Positions 26,901-33,330 of a stretch of DNA of 64,000 nt are shown here, in pieces. Under the pieces are notes generated by a model that did no database searches, was not told where the DNA came from, and saw only the letters and a list, made by a program, of their open reading frames with translations. Source of the stretch: Erysipelotrichaceae bacterium (GTDB lineage Bacteria > Bacillota_I > Bacilli_A > Erysipelotrichales > Erysipelotrichaceae); NCBI GenBank assembly GCA_017431825.1, contig JAFRKI010000016.1, forward strand, positions 1 through 64,000, read 5' to 3'. Both the position numbers and the translations under genes were made by a program. Every line of letters starts with the position of its first letter. Position 1 is the first letter of the stretch.

Positions 26901-29900
26901 TGATATGTCGGAAATGTTCTCGGGCTGTTCGTCTTTAAAGACTCTTGATCTCAGTAGTTGGGGACAATCGAATGTAACTACTCTTCAGGGTTTCTTGAGT
27001 AACTGTACGAAACTCGAATCAATAAATTTAACAGGATTTGTTACTCCGAAATTGACTAATACAAGTTCAATGTTCAGACATTGTGATTCATTAACCTCCG
27101 TAGATATAAGTGACTTGGTTACAGACAATGTTACAACAATGGCCTATATGTTCTATTACTGCAATCATATGGCCTCGCTTGATGTAAGCACTCTCAACAC
27201 GCAGAATGTCACGACGATGGAAAGCATGTTCTCTTACAGTACTGCTCTGACAACTCTTGATCTCAGCAGCTTTGTAACTCCTGCTTTGACGAATATGAGC
27301 AACATGTTCTATTACTGCACTGGTTTAGAGAACATTACTTTCGGCAAAAACTTTAATACTACAAATGTCACGACGATGAAGCAGATGTTCTATCAGTGCT
27401 GGTCAATGAAAGAACTAGATCTCAGCATGTTTGAAACACCTAGTCTGACTGATATGTCGAGCATGTGCTATAATAACGCCGCTTTGGAAACACTCGATAT
27501 CTCGAAATTCACTACATCCAGCAGCGTAAGCATGAGCGGCATATTCACCGGAGACACTAAACTGTCTAAGATAGTTCTGGGTGAGAATTTCACGTTCAAC
27601 GGAGCTATCCTCGTAAGTCCAGGTGACAGCTACATACCGCCTGCTACCGGCAAGTGGATCCGCGTTGAAGGCGGATATGAATCCGGTTTAACCAGAACCG
27701 AGCTTTCTCAGAATTACATTGGCGCAATGGCCGGAACCTGGGTATGGCAATACAGAGATGGCGTATCAAGAATTGTTTATAACGGCAATGGCAGCAATAA
27801 TACAATTCAAAGCGTTGTCATTTACAACTCTGATACAAGCTATCCGGTCACATTGCCTGACGGTACCAGAGTAAGACGTAATGGCTACGTCCTGACGGAA
27901 TGGAATAAAGAAAAAGACGGTTCCGGTGCTTCATTTGTACCTGGCCAGACCTATACTTACGGAGAGATCGACGGCACATTCCCTAAGATCTTAACTCTGT
28001 TTGCACAATGGGCTTTAGGTGAATATAGAGAATACTACGTTTATTACTATCAACAGAATGCAGAACTGACAGATTATGTACCTGCCGGCAATCAGAAAGT
28101 AATTGTTAATGCTATAGGAAGTGAAGAAGAAATGGAGACGCTCGTCATCACGGACACCGCTCCATTGAAGGAATTTGAAGGATTCATCACTCCTGAAGCA
28201 AAACAGGTACAGGTATACCATGGCAATACGACAGATCCTGATCCTGTTGAATACTACTATGACCGTGAAACCTATACGATCGCATTCGATGGTAACGGCG
28301 CTGACTACGGTCATATGAACGGTTTGACGATGGTACCTGGCTACGCCAAGAACCTGCCGGCTAATTCCTTCCAGAAAGTCGGCGCGATATTCCTTAGCTG
28401 GAACACTGAAGCTGACGGTTCAGGTACTACGTATGTTGAAGGACAGAGTGTTAACTTTAATGCTCAGGTCGACGAAACTGTAACCCTGTATGCTCAGTGG
28501 ACAGACAATGATAATCCGACCGTCACTCCGACAAACGGTGTCGTATATGTCACCTGTAAGCCTGGAGAAACCATCGTTATCCCTAACCTGCCTGAAGGTA
28601 CTACTTACACTATCGAAGAAGTGAATATACCTGCAGGTTGGACATTGGAAGCTTCAGCAGGCATTACAGGCAACATCATCTCCAATCAGACCGTAAGCTC
28701 CAGTTTTACCAATAAGTACAGCGCTGAAGGTCAGGCTCAGATCATTGCTTATAAGCAGATGATCGGTGTCGAGATGGAAGTCGGACAGTTCAGCTTTGAA
28801 CTGTTAGAAAACGGCAATGTCCTCCAGACCAAGGAGAACTTTGCGGTAGATAATAACCCATATCTCCTGGATGAATTCGGTGAAACAGCGTATGGCGATG
28901 ACGGCGAACCAATACCTAATCCGTTATACGGTTATGCGCTGATCGAATTCGATCCTATCGAATACGGAACAGACGACTTCGGTACGCATACGTACATTAT
29001 TAGAGAAGAGTCAGGCAATGATTACACCATCGAGTATGATAACAGTAATTATCAGGTAACTGTTAGCGTAACCGATGAGGGCGGTGGTGAAATAGGTACG
29101 ACCGTTACCTATCCGGATGATACGATACCGGTATTCATCAACTCATTGAAACCTGGCAACCTGCAGATCGATAAGTATGTAGGCAAAGGTTCTCCGGACG
29201 GACAGTTTACATTCATCGTTCATCTCTATGACGCTGAAGGAAACGAGCTTACCGACAGATTCCCGCTTTCCGGCGGATATGCGGAAGACTATAAGTCCGG
29301 TGAAGAACTTGTCATCGATGCCCGCAGTTCGGTAACAATTCTGGATATTCCTGACGGTACGACATATACCGTTGAAGAATCCGATGACCACGCACAGTGG
29401 CTGCTGGAAGAATGGGGTAATGAAGAAGGAACCATTCATGCTGGTGAAACATCCTACGCCTGGTTCTTCAATACATACGAAGAGATCCCTTACTGTGATC
29501 TGGTCATCGAGAAGATACTCAGTTCTTATGGAATCGCCTATGAGATCGAAGAACCAGTTACCTTCGTGTTCGAAGTAACGGCAGTGCTTGACGGTGAGAC
29601 GGTATATCATGAATTCCATTCGATGACCGTTGATTCCTATGGTGTCCATAGAATAACGATCGAAGATCTGCCAAGTTATGCGACTGTTACGGTAGAAGAA
29701 GTATATGCCGGTGCCGGTTATGAAATTAGCGGTTCGGCAACGGCTGAAATAGTCCTTAATCCTGATCTTACCGAAAACAAGGTAATATTCGAAAATACCT
29801 TCAGTAACGGAGGTATCCACGGATACGGTGCTCAGAACACCTACAGTCAGGATGAGGAGGAACTATGGATCTGGACTTCAGACTTAGAGGAAGGAGGTGA

Positions 29901-29922
29901 AGACGATGATGACGAAGAATAA
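17938..29922 (+). CDS. Giant secreted multidomain surface protein (3994 aa)
   Basis: A very large secreted protein, probably an adhesin or fibre component. The start is ATG 17938 (AAGGGT at 17925-17930, 7-base spacing) rather than TTG 17932. Order: signal peptide (MKIFKRLLTLCLIFMMLISH, cleavage near residue 24); acidic linker; unrecognised beta-rich region to about 1220; two Cna-B domains (about 1222-1411); a DUF7601-like domain (about 1415-1536); two Spy0128/FctA-type domains (about 1537-1823); a DUF7601-like domain split by an insert holding BspA-type repeats (2064-2315) and an InlB-type repeat; FctA-type (about 2540-2651); a second split domain with repeats at 2901-3204 and InlB-type repeats; FctA-type; an uninterrupted DUF7601-like domain; a final Cna-B-like domain; acidic tail. 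FctA and Cna-B domains normally self-crosslink by Lys-Asn/Asp isopeptide bonds. No LPXTG signal, membrane helix or wall-binding repeat is visible at the C-terminus. It starts a six-gene operon ending in sipW. Confidence 0.93.
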   Translation: MKIFKRLLTLCLIFMMLISHVSNAKVIKAEGEDETAGTEETTEVTEEPAKEEDDGDDVYDVSDDDGEYAIDYADNDGVKGVVLEGKAAKNAAFAKGLLEEEGLEEEEADEIIDGLFGTREGEDDEVEPYPRSGDGTFIENISVTWITPDSWDDGDDSLLSVRPGGDSKQSVRLRVVWALSGENDYEPGDITITIPAKIFKNRSGNYIGKTNLPYPENPLSGNDFNWNLVDGNYVLTNTKKMQSSTMGYFEISFTDLTPHELQDMKESDAFQAFIIVNTHLGNTLGLHSSKIRARFDMKAEITSITKRPYEAVHFVDASEIPEEQRIEGVTKYLKVDWYVYGNINANTLYTFTVDDWVDGEYDGFIIGATSEDGLSTYKTYPSTYKNGTTSYITFSTAYPAAQFEPGEEYYFHNNARITVTEVDPDITDPETGAVIDERLVTWKETPATKYWKYQFPQWSVPQGHFMIYKNGNDGKESNLTRHQEAPTRTRNDRFLDSYGWYGIYPNALNKLQANQSVDFSYTMETVAFIMPWTFDPVDPGTDEIPAARILSNYFRKPVTITSRENEFSINRADAPDGHVLTIHEDYELISVEFLEPHVYTGVPHNINPDGSWAAEYAQDGTFLYEIDLDKEVWPDIDLEVQVNGSQEWVKYATASWKSGDLVITLADENHTVIDGAIVDLPEGTDDFRTVCTFTNAAIIYDVRAVIRLKPSTYILSQVDQEFENTATPMMYFFNSMDFVAVDSEGEEICRLPGDDLDHADGYVRANGYTTESAVVPAKMASVRDADIDYNNRKVTIHYTAKVEIRSVINDKATWQQAIDDGRLVSEHHAIWRDLLPKGVTPVIDTIQVRNNDSIVDVYTIENYKGSGRTLLVVEADLTPTPTAYRSGDMVYYEDVPFLKFDATYSFDNLNDYGGHIHNVVSYQSDNEQFGTIEDYIGEPDDPYSDNNVVTGNPTTFANNSEKDWMTDLDNDGNPADEGNSFVYAGVWYNIDILSAARTSLHKEVMVNNDGYYSQGVWWPEDDPDDYLREVYTGGNYTYRLRMMSDAFTRSKNLVIFDSLENFVPVEGNSPVDVGEAQWQGTLKSVDMSQLIEKGCAPVLYYSTVENLQLTDESNPQAAHPTNTNLDALDEEGHRIWQEASTYTDSLADVKAIAIDCSMGSDGEPFTLEPLDSVVVLVNMKAPGEMMKGFAYNNAVLVGQSEDINTHVTEPNFVRDDYTKVGLTEYFIEVEKEWDDDDDRDGIRPFEIVARLYANGEDTKEYVTLNEWNEWSSGFYHLPYADEDGWIHYTIVEDPITGYTPSYEYESENHIIINNRHDPEKTNFEGVKTWVGDDPEERPSTIVVRLYGNGHRVKEMTITADSTGYWSFNFTDIYKYENGEEIDYWVEEVVTTNQGNSYIIDHYDNGHEIVNTYHPYGDLEVYKEINNATWVSEQQEFTFTFVFTKTVNGEEEPVNNEYDYEIYQWGNVIDNGTISTNGTISIKGSQWIRIYEIDEYVHYTVTEDDNPGWTLTYTEDTTGTIIPNNTVSAYFRNKYAADGLFQPEALKTLENKELKRYQFVFDVYDTTDGGRVLIKRVSNETPHVVEYDDPVEQTTVDYSQAHVYFGSIRYTEADAGRKFFYEIEEKIYENDGYIYDETVYQVEVTVTDNGDGTLSVVPVYYKNGVIVPEDDLINGALPFTNEYHAEGDITLYAWKELNGRPLKDNEFTFWLFKEVDGHLEFAEQKTNDEYGQIAFTTLEFDEKDNGKTFYYAVAEYPHNDPTVIFDDNFYGYKLKVEDYGNGTLNIIETLVGLDLTNAYMDDNNNIIGYAWVEDADELPVFKNSLYPGSLSITKLIDPASDEYDETTEFHFHVKLIGEDVEDGTYHYEISQYAGDPGNGTGGGKAAGQEALPVEEELAEEVSEEVMEDQNSGSGLQQLAAVSRSLGSSKSLLTDNILKDGDDETGDTTPQINTSNQFHVDDNDPMMDGYAYAFFDSEEKALIFFRYPENTTYLYNLDVTLDGKQYHINVAWGYIETSTYGTPKWEQRMGEIESVRIAAGYAIKPKSTSNWFRYADNLTDVDLSRMDTSQVTSMAGMFTRCQNNLTTLDLTTFDTSNVTNMSGMFSNCRKLTSLDLSSFNTSKVTSMADMFWTCENLQTVNVSSFDTSEVMYMNNMFSGCSKLESIDLSNFRTPSLKTMNLMFTSCSTLKHIDLSTFDISNVTGLSNLFSQCTSLESVKLDGLDTSNVTSMANMFNLCTSLTDPDIGEFNTENVKTFESMFSNCDSLTSLDLSNFNTTSLTNCSQMFANCDVLKTLNISQFDTRNAATMGRMFENDIVLDTLTIGENFRFKPMSNINYAALLPTPTGDEYSGKWVLQGDEFGATALTPADMRDQNIVTPGTWVWQLKSTQYTIVFKADEGVGGTMGPVRAAAAEDFTLPANKFRKFGYEFDYWHVENVRQTYQDQDTISGGTYENDQVVTLRAVFKEVPTDVEVHNGEFDITLLGGQTATFTDNIPAGTAYQIWEETPDGWVLVSEVNSSGVIESCGLSAAIFTNRYQPDVTGVTLHGSKMLDNTAPQAGAYSFSLYDSEGELIETVSNNDGGLIVFSPLTYTQTGTYTYTIKEVIPENPDDTIDYDQHTETVTVTVSQKEDGTLVNTVTYDDEAGISFLNKKVPGILKISKIGQDMTEQSEDDEFTFKITFTNAGGMPIGDGQQIYWYLESDNPTSKSAKLVSAVANNTEAIAPVFEDEADSTAAAVQRAATLTLNDKSAMVNDKNATLSNSDAKVNREADPHYDEYGRFHATADMLTGTAYAIAVPSETENSSELIFFRSTKTYSNKTDYTNVNINENLPEGRYVSGTVYTGFENAGVYWNTQSAPWWQRLIYGKVIKTVSVAEGWAIKPKATAFWFYNGQSIRSFDFSQFDTSIVTSMRAMFLNCRAAETIDISYFDTSNVTAMNQMFGSCYALKNINFGDGIDTSKVTTFASMFSYSSQIETIDVSKFDVGTANTIDMSEMFSGCSSLKTLDLSSWGQSNVTTLQGFLSNCTKLESINLTGFVTPKLTNTSSMFRHCDSLTSVDISDLVTDNVTTMAYMFYYCNHMASLDVSTLNTQNVTTMESMFSYSTALTTLDLSSFVTPALTNMSNMFYYCTGLENITFGKNFNTTNVTTMKQMFYQCWSMKELDLSMFETPSLTDMSSMCYNNAALETLDISKFTTSSSVSMSGIFTGDTKLSKIVLGENFTFNGAILVSPGDSYIPPATGKWIRVEGGYESGLTRTELSQNYIGAMAGTWVWQYRDGVSRIVYNGNGSNNTIQSVVIYNSDTSYPVTLPDGTRVRRNGYVLTEWNKEKDGSGASFVPGQTYTYGEIDGTFPKILTLFAQWALGEYREYYVYYYQQNAELTDYVPAGNQKVIVNAIGSEEEMETLVITDTAPLKEFEGFITPEAKQVQVYHGNTTDPDPVEYYYDRETYTIAFDGNGADYGHMNGLTMVPGYAKNLPANSFQKVGAIFLSWNTEADGSGTTYVEGQSVNFNAQVDETVTLYAQWTDNDNPTVTPTNGVVYVTCKPGETIVIPNLPEGTTYTIEEVNIPAGWTLEASAGITGNIISNQTVSSSFTNKYSAEGQAQIIAYKQMIGVEMEVGQFSFELLENGNVLQTKENFAVDNNPYLLDEFGETAYGDDGEPIPNPLYGYALIEFDPIEYGTDDFGTHTYIIREESGNDYTIEYDNSNYQVTVSVTDEGGGEIGTTVTYPDDTIPVFINSLKPGNLQIDKYVGKGSPDGQFTFIVHLYDAEGNELTDRFPLSGGYAEDYKSGEELVIDARSSVTILDIPDGTTYTVEESDDHAQWLLEEWGNEEGTIHAGETSYAWFFNTYEEIPYCDLVIEKILSSYGIAYEIEEPVTFVFEVTAVLDGETVYHEFHSMTVDSYGVHRITIEDLPSYATVTVEEVYAGAGYEISGSATAEIVLNPDLTENKVIFENTFSNGGIHGYGAQNTYSQDEEELWIWTSDLEEGGEDDDDEE
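24127..24882 (+). repeat. BspA-type leucine-rich repeat array 1 (10 units)
   Basis: Ten tandem units of about 23-26 residues, each with F-D/N-T-S-x-V-T-x-M-x-x-M-F followed by S/N-C-x-x-L-x-x-L-D-L-S. This is the DUF285/BspA-like surface repeat, usually for binding host or matrix proteins. Array 1 occupies residues 2064-2315 of the giant protein. It is preceded by the usual N-cap ending WFRYADNLTDVDLSRM and followed by IGENFRFKP and an InlB-like beta-repeat. Confidence 0.9.
26638..27549 (+). repeat. BspA-type leucine-rich repeat array 2 (12 units)
   Basis: Twelve tandem units of the same type as array 1, more divergent in sequence (for example FDTSIVTSMRAMF, IDTSKVTTFASMF, FVTPALTNMSNMF). 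They cover residues 2901-3204. The N-cap WGN-like region before it (VAEGWAIKPKATAFWFYNGQ) parallels VRIAAGYAIKPKSTSNWFRY before array 1, so the whole cap-plus-repeat module was duplicated. The DNA is visibly more A/T-rich than the flanking Cna-B/FctA-coding parts. Confidence 0.9.
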
Positions 29923-30400
29923 GAAATTATTACTGCTGATAATGCTGGCGTGTGTCATGTTTATCAGCGTACCTAAAGCATTTGCTTACTTCAGTACCTA
30001 TACGGAAGTAAGCGGCAGCAAGCCGGTCATCCTCAAGGAGAAATCCGGTTTCAAGGAAATAAACGTAAACGGTAATAAGCATATCGTTATCACCGCCGAT
30101 GATGATTCCGATGCGATCTACGTCAGAGTCAAGATCTTTGCGGATGACATGATCTGGAACGTCATGACCGTCGACTACGATTCATCCAAGTGGACCAAGA
30201 ACGGAGAATGGTACGAGTACAACGAAGTACTGTGGCCTGGCGACGACGGTGCCGTCATGGACATCTCCGTTGATACGACGGTCATCGAGCTTACGCAGTT
30301 CAATGTCATCGTTGTCTACGAATACATACCGGCCCTCTCAGACGGTAACGGAGGTTACATCAAAGACTGGAGCGTAGGCTGGATAGGAGGTGGCGACTAA
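29906..30400 (+). CDS. SipW-type exported protein (TasA/camelysin-like)
   Basis: A 164-residue secreted protein. The signal peptide (MMTKNKKLLLLIMLACVMFI, ending KAFAYFSTYTEVSG) has the A-x-A-Y-F-S/T-x-x-x-x-x-G pattern that follows the cleavage site of SipW substrates such as TasA and camelysin. The mature part is beta-rich (KHIVITADDDSDAIYVRVKIF, then EWYEYNEVLWPGDD) and lacks an anchor. GTG 29897 lies inside the ribosome site AAGGAGGTG (29891-29899), so ATG 29906 is the likely start. It overlaps the end of the giant gene by 17 bases and shares TAATG with the next gene. It may form fibres or act as a subunit with the giant protein. Confidence 0.78.
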   Translation: MMTKNKKLLLLIMLACVMFISVPKAFAYFSTYTEVSGSKPVILKEKSGFKEINVNGNKHIVITADDDSDAIYVRVKIFADDMIWNVMTVDYDSSKWTKNGEWYEYNEVLWPGDDGAVMDISVDTTVIELTQFNVIVVYEYIPALSDGNGGYIKDWSVGWIGGGD

Positions 30401-31188
30401 TGAAGAGAATCACAGATAAGATACTTTTGGTACTGTTTGTCGCTGCCGCCGGATTCTTCCTCTTTGAATCCTTCGGCATTGCGAAAGCTACGCTGATCGA
30501 ATCGGAAAAATACGATTCACAGTTCGAGATGTATGACATCGGTGTTACGCTATATGAAAACGGAGAAAAGCTGGTCTGGAGAGACTATAACGGAGAAGAC
30601 AGCGAGAATCCTTGGGATACCAACGATGACGGCGTCGAACTCTTCAGTGCCATCGATGAGATCCGCTACGGCGAGATCTACGATGAAGTGCTGACGGTCA
30701 AAAACAGCGGCCAGGTAGATGAATACGTACGTGTCACCATCTATAAGTACTGGGAAGACGCACAGGGAAACAAGCTCCCTAATCTGCGTCCGGAACTCAT
30801 CGTACTGAATCTCGTTACCAACGGCAACTGGATCATCGATGAGGACTACAGCACTCCTGAAAGGACCGTGCTCTACTACAAAGTGCCTTTAAAGGGTGCC
30901 GAGTCTGAAGACGGACCGGAAACGACGGAAGCCTTCATGACATCCATGATGATCGATCCGCTGATCAAGCAGTACTATGACCAGGAAACTGAAGAGGATC
31001 CTGAGTCTCATTACACGACCATCACGATAACTTACAGATATAACGGCAAGAGGTTCTGCACCAAGGTGGCAGTCGATGCCATCCAGACCCATAACGCTGA
31101 GGATGCTTCCTTAAGCGCCTGGGGCAGACAGATAAAGATAGATGAGACTACAGGTGAACTGAGCCTGGTAAAGGAGGATAAGGACTGA
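30400..31188 (+). CDS. SipW-associated exported protein (TasA-like)
   Basis: A 262-residue exported protein that begins with a hydrophobic segment (KILLVLFVAAAGFFLFESFGIAKA), followed directly by TLIESEKYDSQFEMYDIGVTLYENG. This resembles the mature N-terminus of SipW-processed proteins, in which the strand after the signal reads x-D-I-G-V-x-L-x-E-N-G. A TasA-like jelly-roll pattern follows (YGEIYDEVLTVKNSGQVDEYVRVTIYKYW). There is no C-terminal anchor. The start ATG overlaps the upstream stop (TAATG) and its own stop overlaps the next ATG (TGATG). It may be the signal-anchored partner of the previous protein; the exact role is unknown. Confidence 0.75.
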   Translation: MKRITDKILLVLFVAAAGFFLFESFGIAKATLIESEKYDSQFEMYDIGVTLYENGEKLVWRDYNGEDSENPWDTNDDGVELFSAIDEIRYGEIYDEVLTVKNSGQVDEYVRVTIYKYWEDAQGNKLPNLRPELIVLNLVTNGNWIIDEDYSTPERTVLYYKVPLKGAESEDGPETTEAFMTSMMIDPLIKQYYDQETEEDPESHYTTITITYRYNGKRFCTKVAVDAIQTHNAEDASLSAWGRQIKIDETTGELSLVKEDKD

Positions 31189-31958
31189 TGATCAAGAAGA
31201 TATCCGTATTACTCATAGCCTTCATTCTTATGCTTCCCGTAAGCGTAAAGGCCGACAGCTATCCTAAGACTCCTACGGACTGGAAGGTCACTTTCAACGG
31301 AGAGACCCTTGAAAGCAACTATGACGAAGACGCCATAAACGAGGCCTTAAAGGGAATGCAGCCCGGCGATACCGCTGACCTTGAGTTCACTCTGGTGAAC
31401 GCCTATAAGGAAGCCGTTGACTTTTGGGCAGGTAACCAGGCCTTAAAGACCCTTGAAGACACAAGGGAATCAACGACAGGCGGTGCCTATACCTATCAGC
31501 TGACCTATACCGATCCTTCAGGTGCCAAAACAGTCCTCTATGACTCCAAGACGGTAGGCGGCGAAAACGATGACACCACCGGAGAAGACGGTGAAGACCT
31601 CACCGGCTTAAAGGGTGCCACCAACGCCCTTTCCGATCTCTTCCTTTTAGGAAGGATAGAACCGGGCAAGTCTGCCAAGCTCACCTTACACATCGAGCTT
31701 GACGGCGAGACCCAGGGCAACCTCTATCAGGACACCCTGGCTCAGCTGAGGTTCTCCTTCGCCGTGGAGATCCCTGCCACCGGCACCATCATCATTCCTT
31801 ATACCGGAACCGAAGGTAAGGGTTTCCTGGACAACATCCTGGCAAACACGGAGCTAAACTACTATCTTCTCGGTGCCCTGGCTTCATTCTTACTTACCGT
31901 AGTATTCGGACTGCTGTTCTACATAAACAGAAAGGGGAGGAAAGCCTATGAAGACTAG
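31188..31958 (+). CDS. Membrane-anchored surface protein with an IPYTG sorting-like signal
   Basis: A 256-residue protein with an N-terminal signal (MIKKISVLLIAFILMLPVSV, then KADSYP) and a beta-rich domain including a disordered acidic GENDDTTGEDGEDL stretch. At the C-terminus, TIIIPYTGTEGKGFLDNIL is followed by a membrane helix (YYLLGALASFLLTVVFGLLF) and the basic tail NRKGRK. IPYTG has the shape of a sortase signal (x-P-x-T-G) but is not canonical LPXTG. Whether it is cleaved or simply stays membrane-bound is unknown. It is coupled to its neighbours by TGATG upstream and an 11-base overlap downstream. Confidence 0.78.
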   Translation: MIKKISVLLIAFILMLPVSVKADSYPKTPTDWKVTFNGETLESNYDEDAINEALKGMQPGDTADLEFTLVNAYKEAVDFWAGNQALKTLEDTRESTTGGAYTYQLTYTDPSGAKTVLYDSKTVGGENDDTTGEDGEDLTGLKGATNALSDLFLLGRIEPGKSAKLTLHIELDGETQGNLYQDTLAQLRFSFAVEIPATGTIIIPYTGTEGKGFLDNILANTELNYYLLGALASFLLTVVFGLLFYINRKGRKAYED

Positions 31959-32826
31959 AAAGCTGTTCACATCCCTTTTACTGGTGCTCCTATGCCTTTT
32001 CACGGCCAGACCTGTAAAGGCCGAAGAAGGAGCCCCGTCTCCTCGTACCTATAAGGTGACGATATCCGGCGGACTTCACGGCAAGATCGACGGCAAGGAC
32101 ATCATCGAATTCGAAGTCCCTCAGGACTACGAGTGGAACATGAACGACTACCTTGACCGGATAACGCTCAATTCCTCTGAGGACGAGCAGCGCTACTACT
32201 TCAAGGGCTTCCATATCTCGGGAAGAGATGATCTTATCGGTACCAAGACCATCAGTGAAGACACGGTCTTCGTGGCAACGTATGGCATCAAGGGCGAAAC
32301 TGCCGAATATCACGTCCATTACCTGGACGGCAGCGGCAACACCCTGCATGAGCCTCAGACCTTCTACGGCAACGTCGGTGACAGGCCCGTCATCGCCTAT
32401 GTCCACGTCGAAGGCTATGAGCCTGAGGTAAAGCAGTACAATGACATCGTCCTGGGTCAGGACCCTGTAGACATCACCTTTACCTACAAGCCGGCACAGT
32501 CGGGCAATACCGTGATCTACGTGGAAGTTCCGGGAGAGACTCCTAATACTCCTTCTCAGGGAGGCGGAGGAACCGCTCCTGAAGAGAACATTCCTGATGA
32601 GACCACTCCGGCAGCCGATCCTGATGACATCGTAGACATCGATACCGATCCTACTCCTACCACCAAGCCTGATGACGGCGGCAAGAAGGAGGAAGTGGTA
32701 CCTCAGAAGACAGGATTCCTGGACATCCTCAAGACCTATGCCCTGCCGGGCCTTGGCATACTGGCGCTCTTACTTCTGATCATCTTCCTGATCTTCAGAA
32801 GAAGGAAAGGCCAAAATGCCTCTTAA
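31948..32826 (+). CDS. Surface protein with a MucBP-like domain and PQKTG sorting-like signal
   Basis: A 292-residue protein with a signal peptide (KLFTSLLLVLLCLFTARPVKA), a beta-rich segment with an InlB/MucBP flavour (YHVHYLDGSGNTLHEPQTFY, VGDRPVIAYVHVEGYEP), a Pro/Asp/Thr-rich stalk (residues about 205-255), then VVPQKTGFLDILKTY, a membrane helix (LPGLGILALLLLIIFLIF) and RRRKG. PQKTG followed by GFLD-I parallels the IPYTG protein just upstream, so both may be handled by the same sortase, perhaps the class B enzyme at 40625. A low-confidence alternative is a plain membrane-anchored stalk. Confidence 0.8.
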   Translation: MKTRKLFTSLLLVLLCLFTARPVKAEEGAPSPRTYKVTISGGLHGKIDGKDIIEFEVPQDYEWNMNDYLDRITLNSSEDEQRYYFKGFHISGRDDLIGTKTISEDTVFVATYGIKGETAEYHVHYLDGSGNTLHEPQTFYGNVGDRPVIAYVHVEGYEPEVKQYNDIVLGQDPVDITFTYKPAQSGNTVIYVEVPGETPNTPSQGGGGTAPEENIPDETTPAADPDDIVDIDTDPTPTTKPDDGGKKEEVVPQKTGFLDILKTYALPGLGILALLLLIIFLIFRRRKGQNAS

Positions 32827-33304
32827 AGACAATAAAAAGACCGGAGGAAGATCTTCGGTTTTTTTACATATCACCGGTTACATCTTCATAACCGTCTTCT
32901 TTCTGGTGGTCGGCTTTCTTCTCATACCTAAGCTGATAGGTTATAAGACCTATGACATCATATCAGCCAGTATGGAGCCGGAGATCCCGGTACATTCGCT
33001 GGTCTATGTAAAGGAAGTCGATCCTTTCGAACTTGAAGAGGGAGACATCATCACCTTCAATTACTATGATGCGATAGTAACGCACCGTATCGTCAATAAC
33101 GACAAGGAGGAGCAGGTCCTTCGTACCAAAGGCGACATGAATGAGATCGAAGACATGCGTGATACCGTTTATGATGACGTTATCGGCAAGGTGACTTATC
33201 ACATTCCTTATCTGGGCTTATTAGGGGCTTATTTAGACTCGTTTATAGCCAAGATAATACTGGTCATCTTCGGTCTGGTAGGACTGATAATGACCGGTAT
33301 TTAG
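32816..33304 (+). CDS. sipW: SipW-type (ER-like) signal peptidase I
   Basis: A 162-residue membrane protease. YDIISASMEPEIPVHSLVYVKEVDP has the catalytic Ser (S-x-S-M-E-P) and the nearby substrate-binding strand. GDIITFNYYDAIVTHRIVN carries the His that replaces the bacterial Lys, which is diagnostic of SipW/ER-type Ser-His signal peptidases. One helix precedes and one follows the catalytic domain. It should process the two TasA-like proteins in the same operon. It overlaps the previous gene by 11 bases, and AAGGAAAGG precedes its ATG. Confidence 0.92.
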   Translation: MPLKDNKKTGGRSSVFLHITGYIFITVFFLVVGFLLIPKLIGYKTYDIISASMEPEIPVHSLVYVKEVDPFELEEGDIITFNYYDAIVTHRIVNNDKEEQVLRTKGDMNEIEDMRDTVYDDVIGKVTYHIPYLGLLGAYLDSFIAKIILVIFGLVGLIMTGI

Positions 33305-33325
33305 GCCTTACAAAGGCCTTTTTAT
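33303..33325 (+). terminator. Rho-independent terminator of the surface operon
   Basis: AGGCCTT (33303-33309) and AAGGCCT (33313-33319) form a perfect 7-bp stem with an ACA loop followed by a T-run. It overlaps the sipW stop codon. Confidence 0.88.
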
Positions 33326-33330
33326 TTATC

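Noticed and set aside
24127..27549. Tandem repeats considered as a CRISPR-like or minisatellite array
   Set aside because: They are in-frame protein repeats with diverged DNA and no constant spacers.
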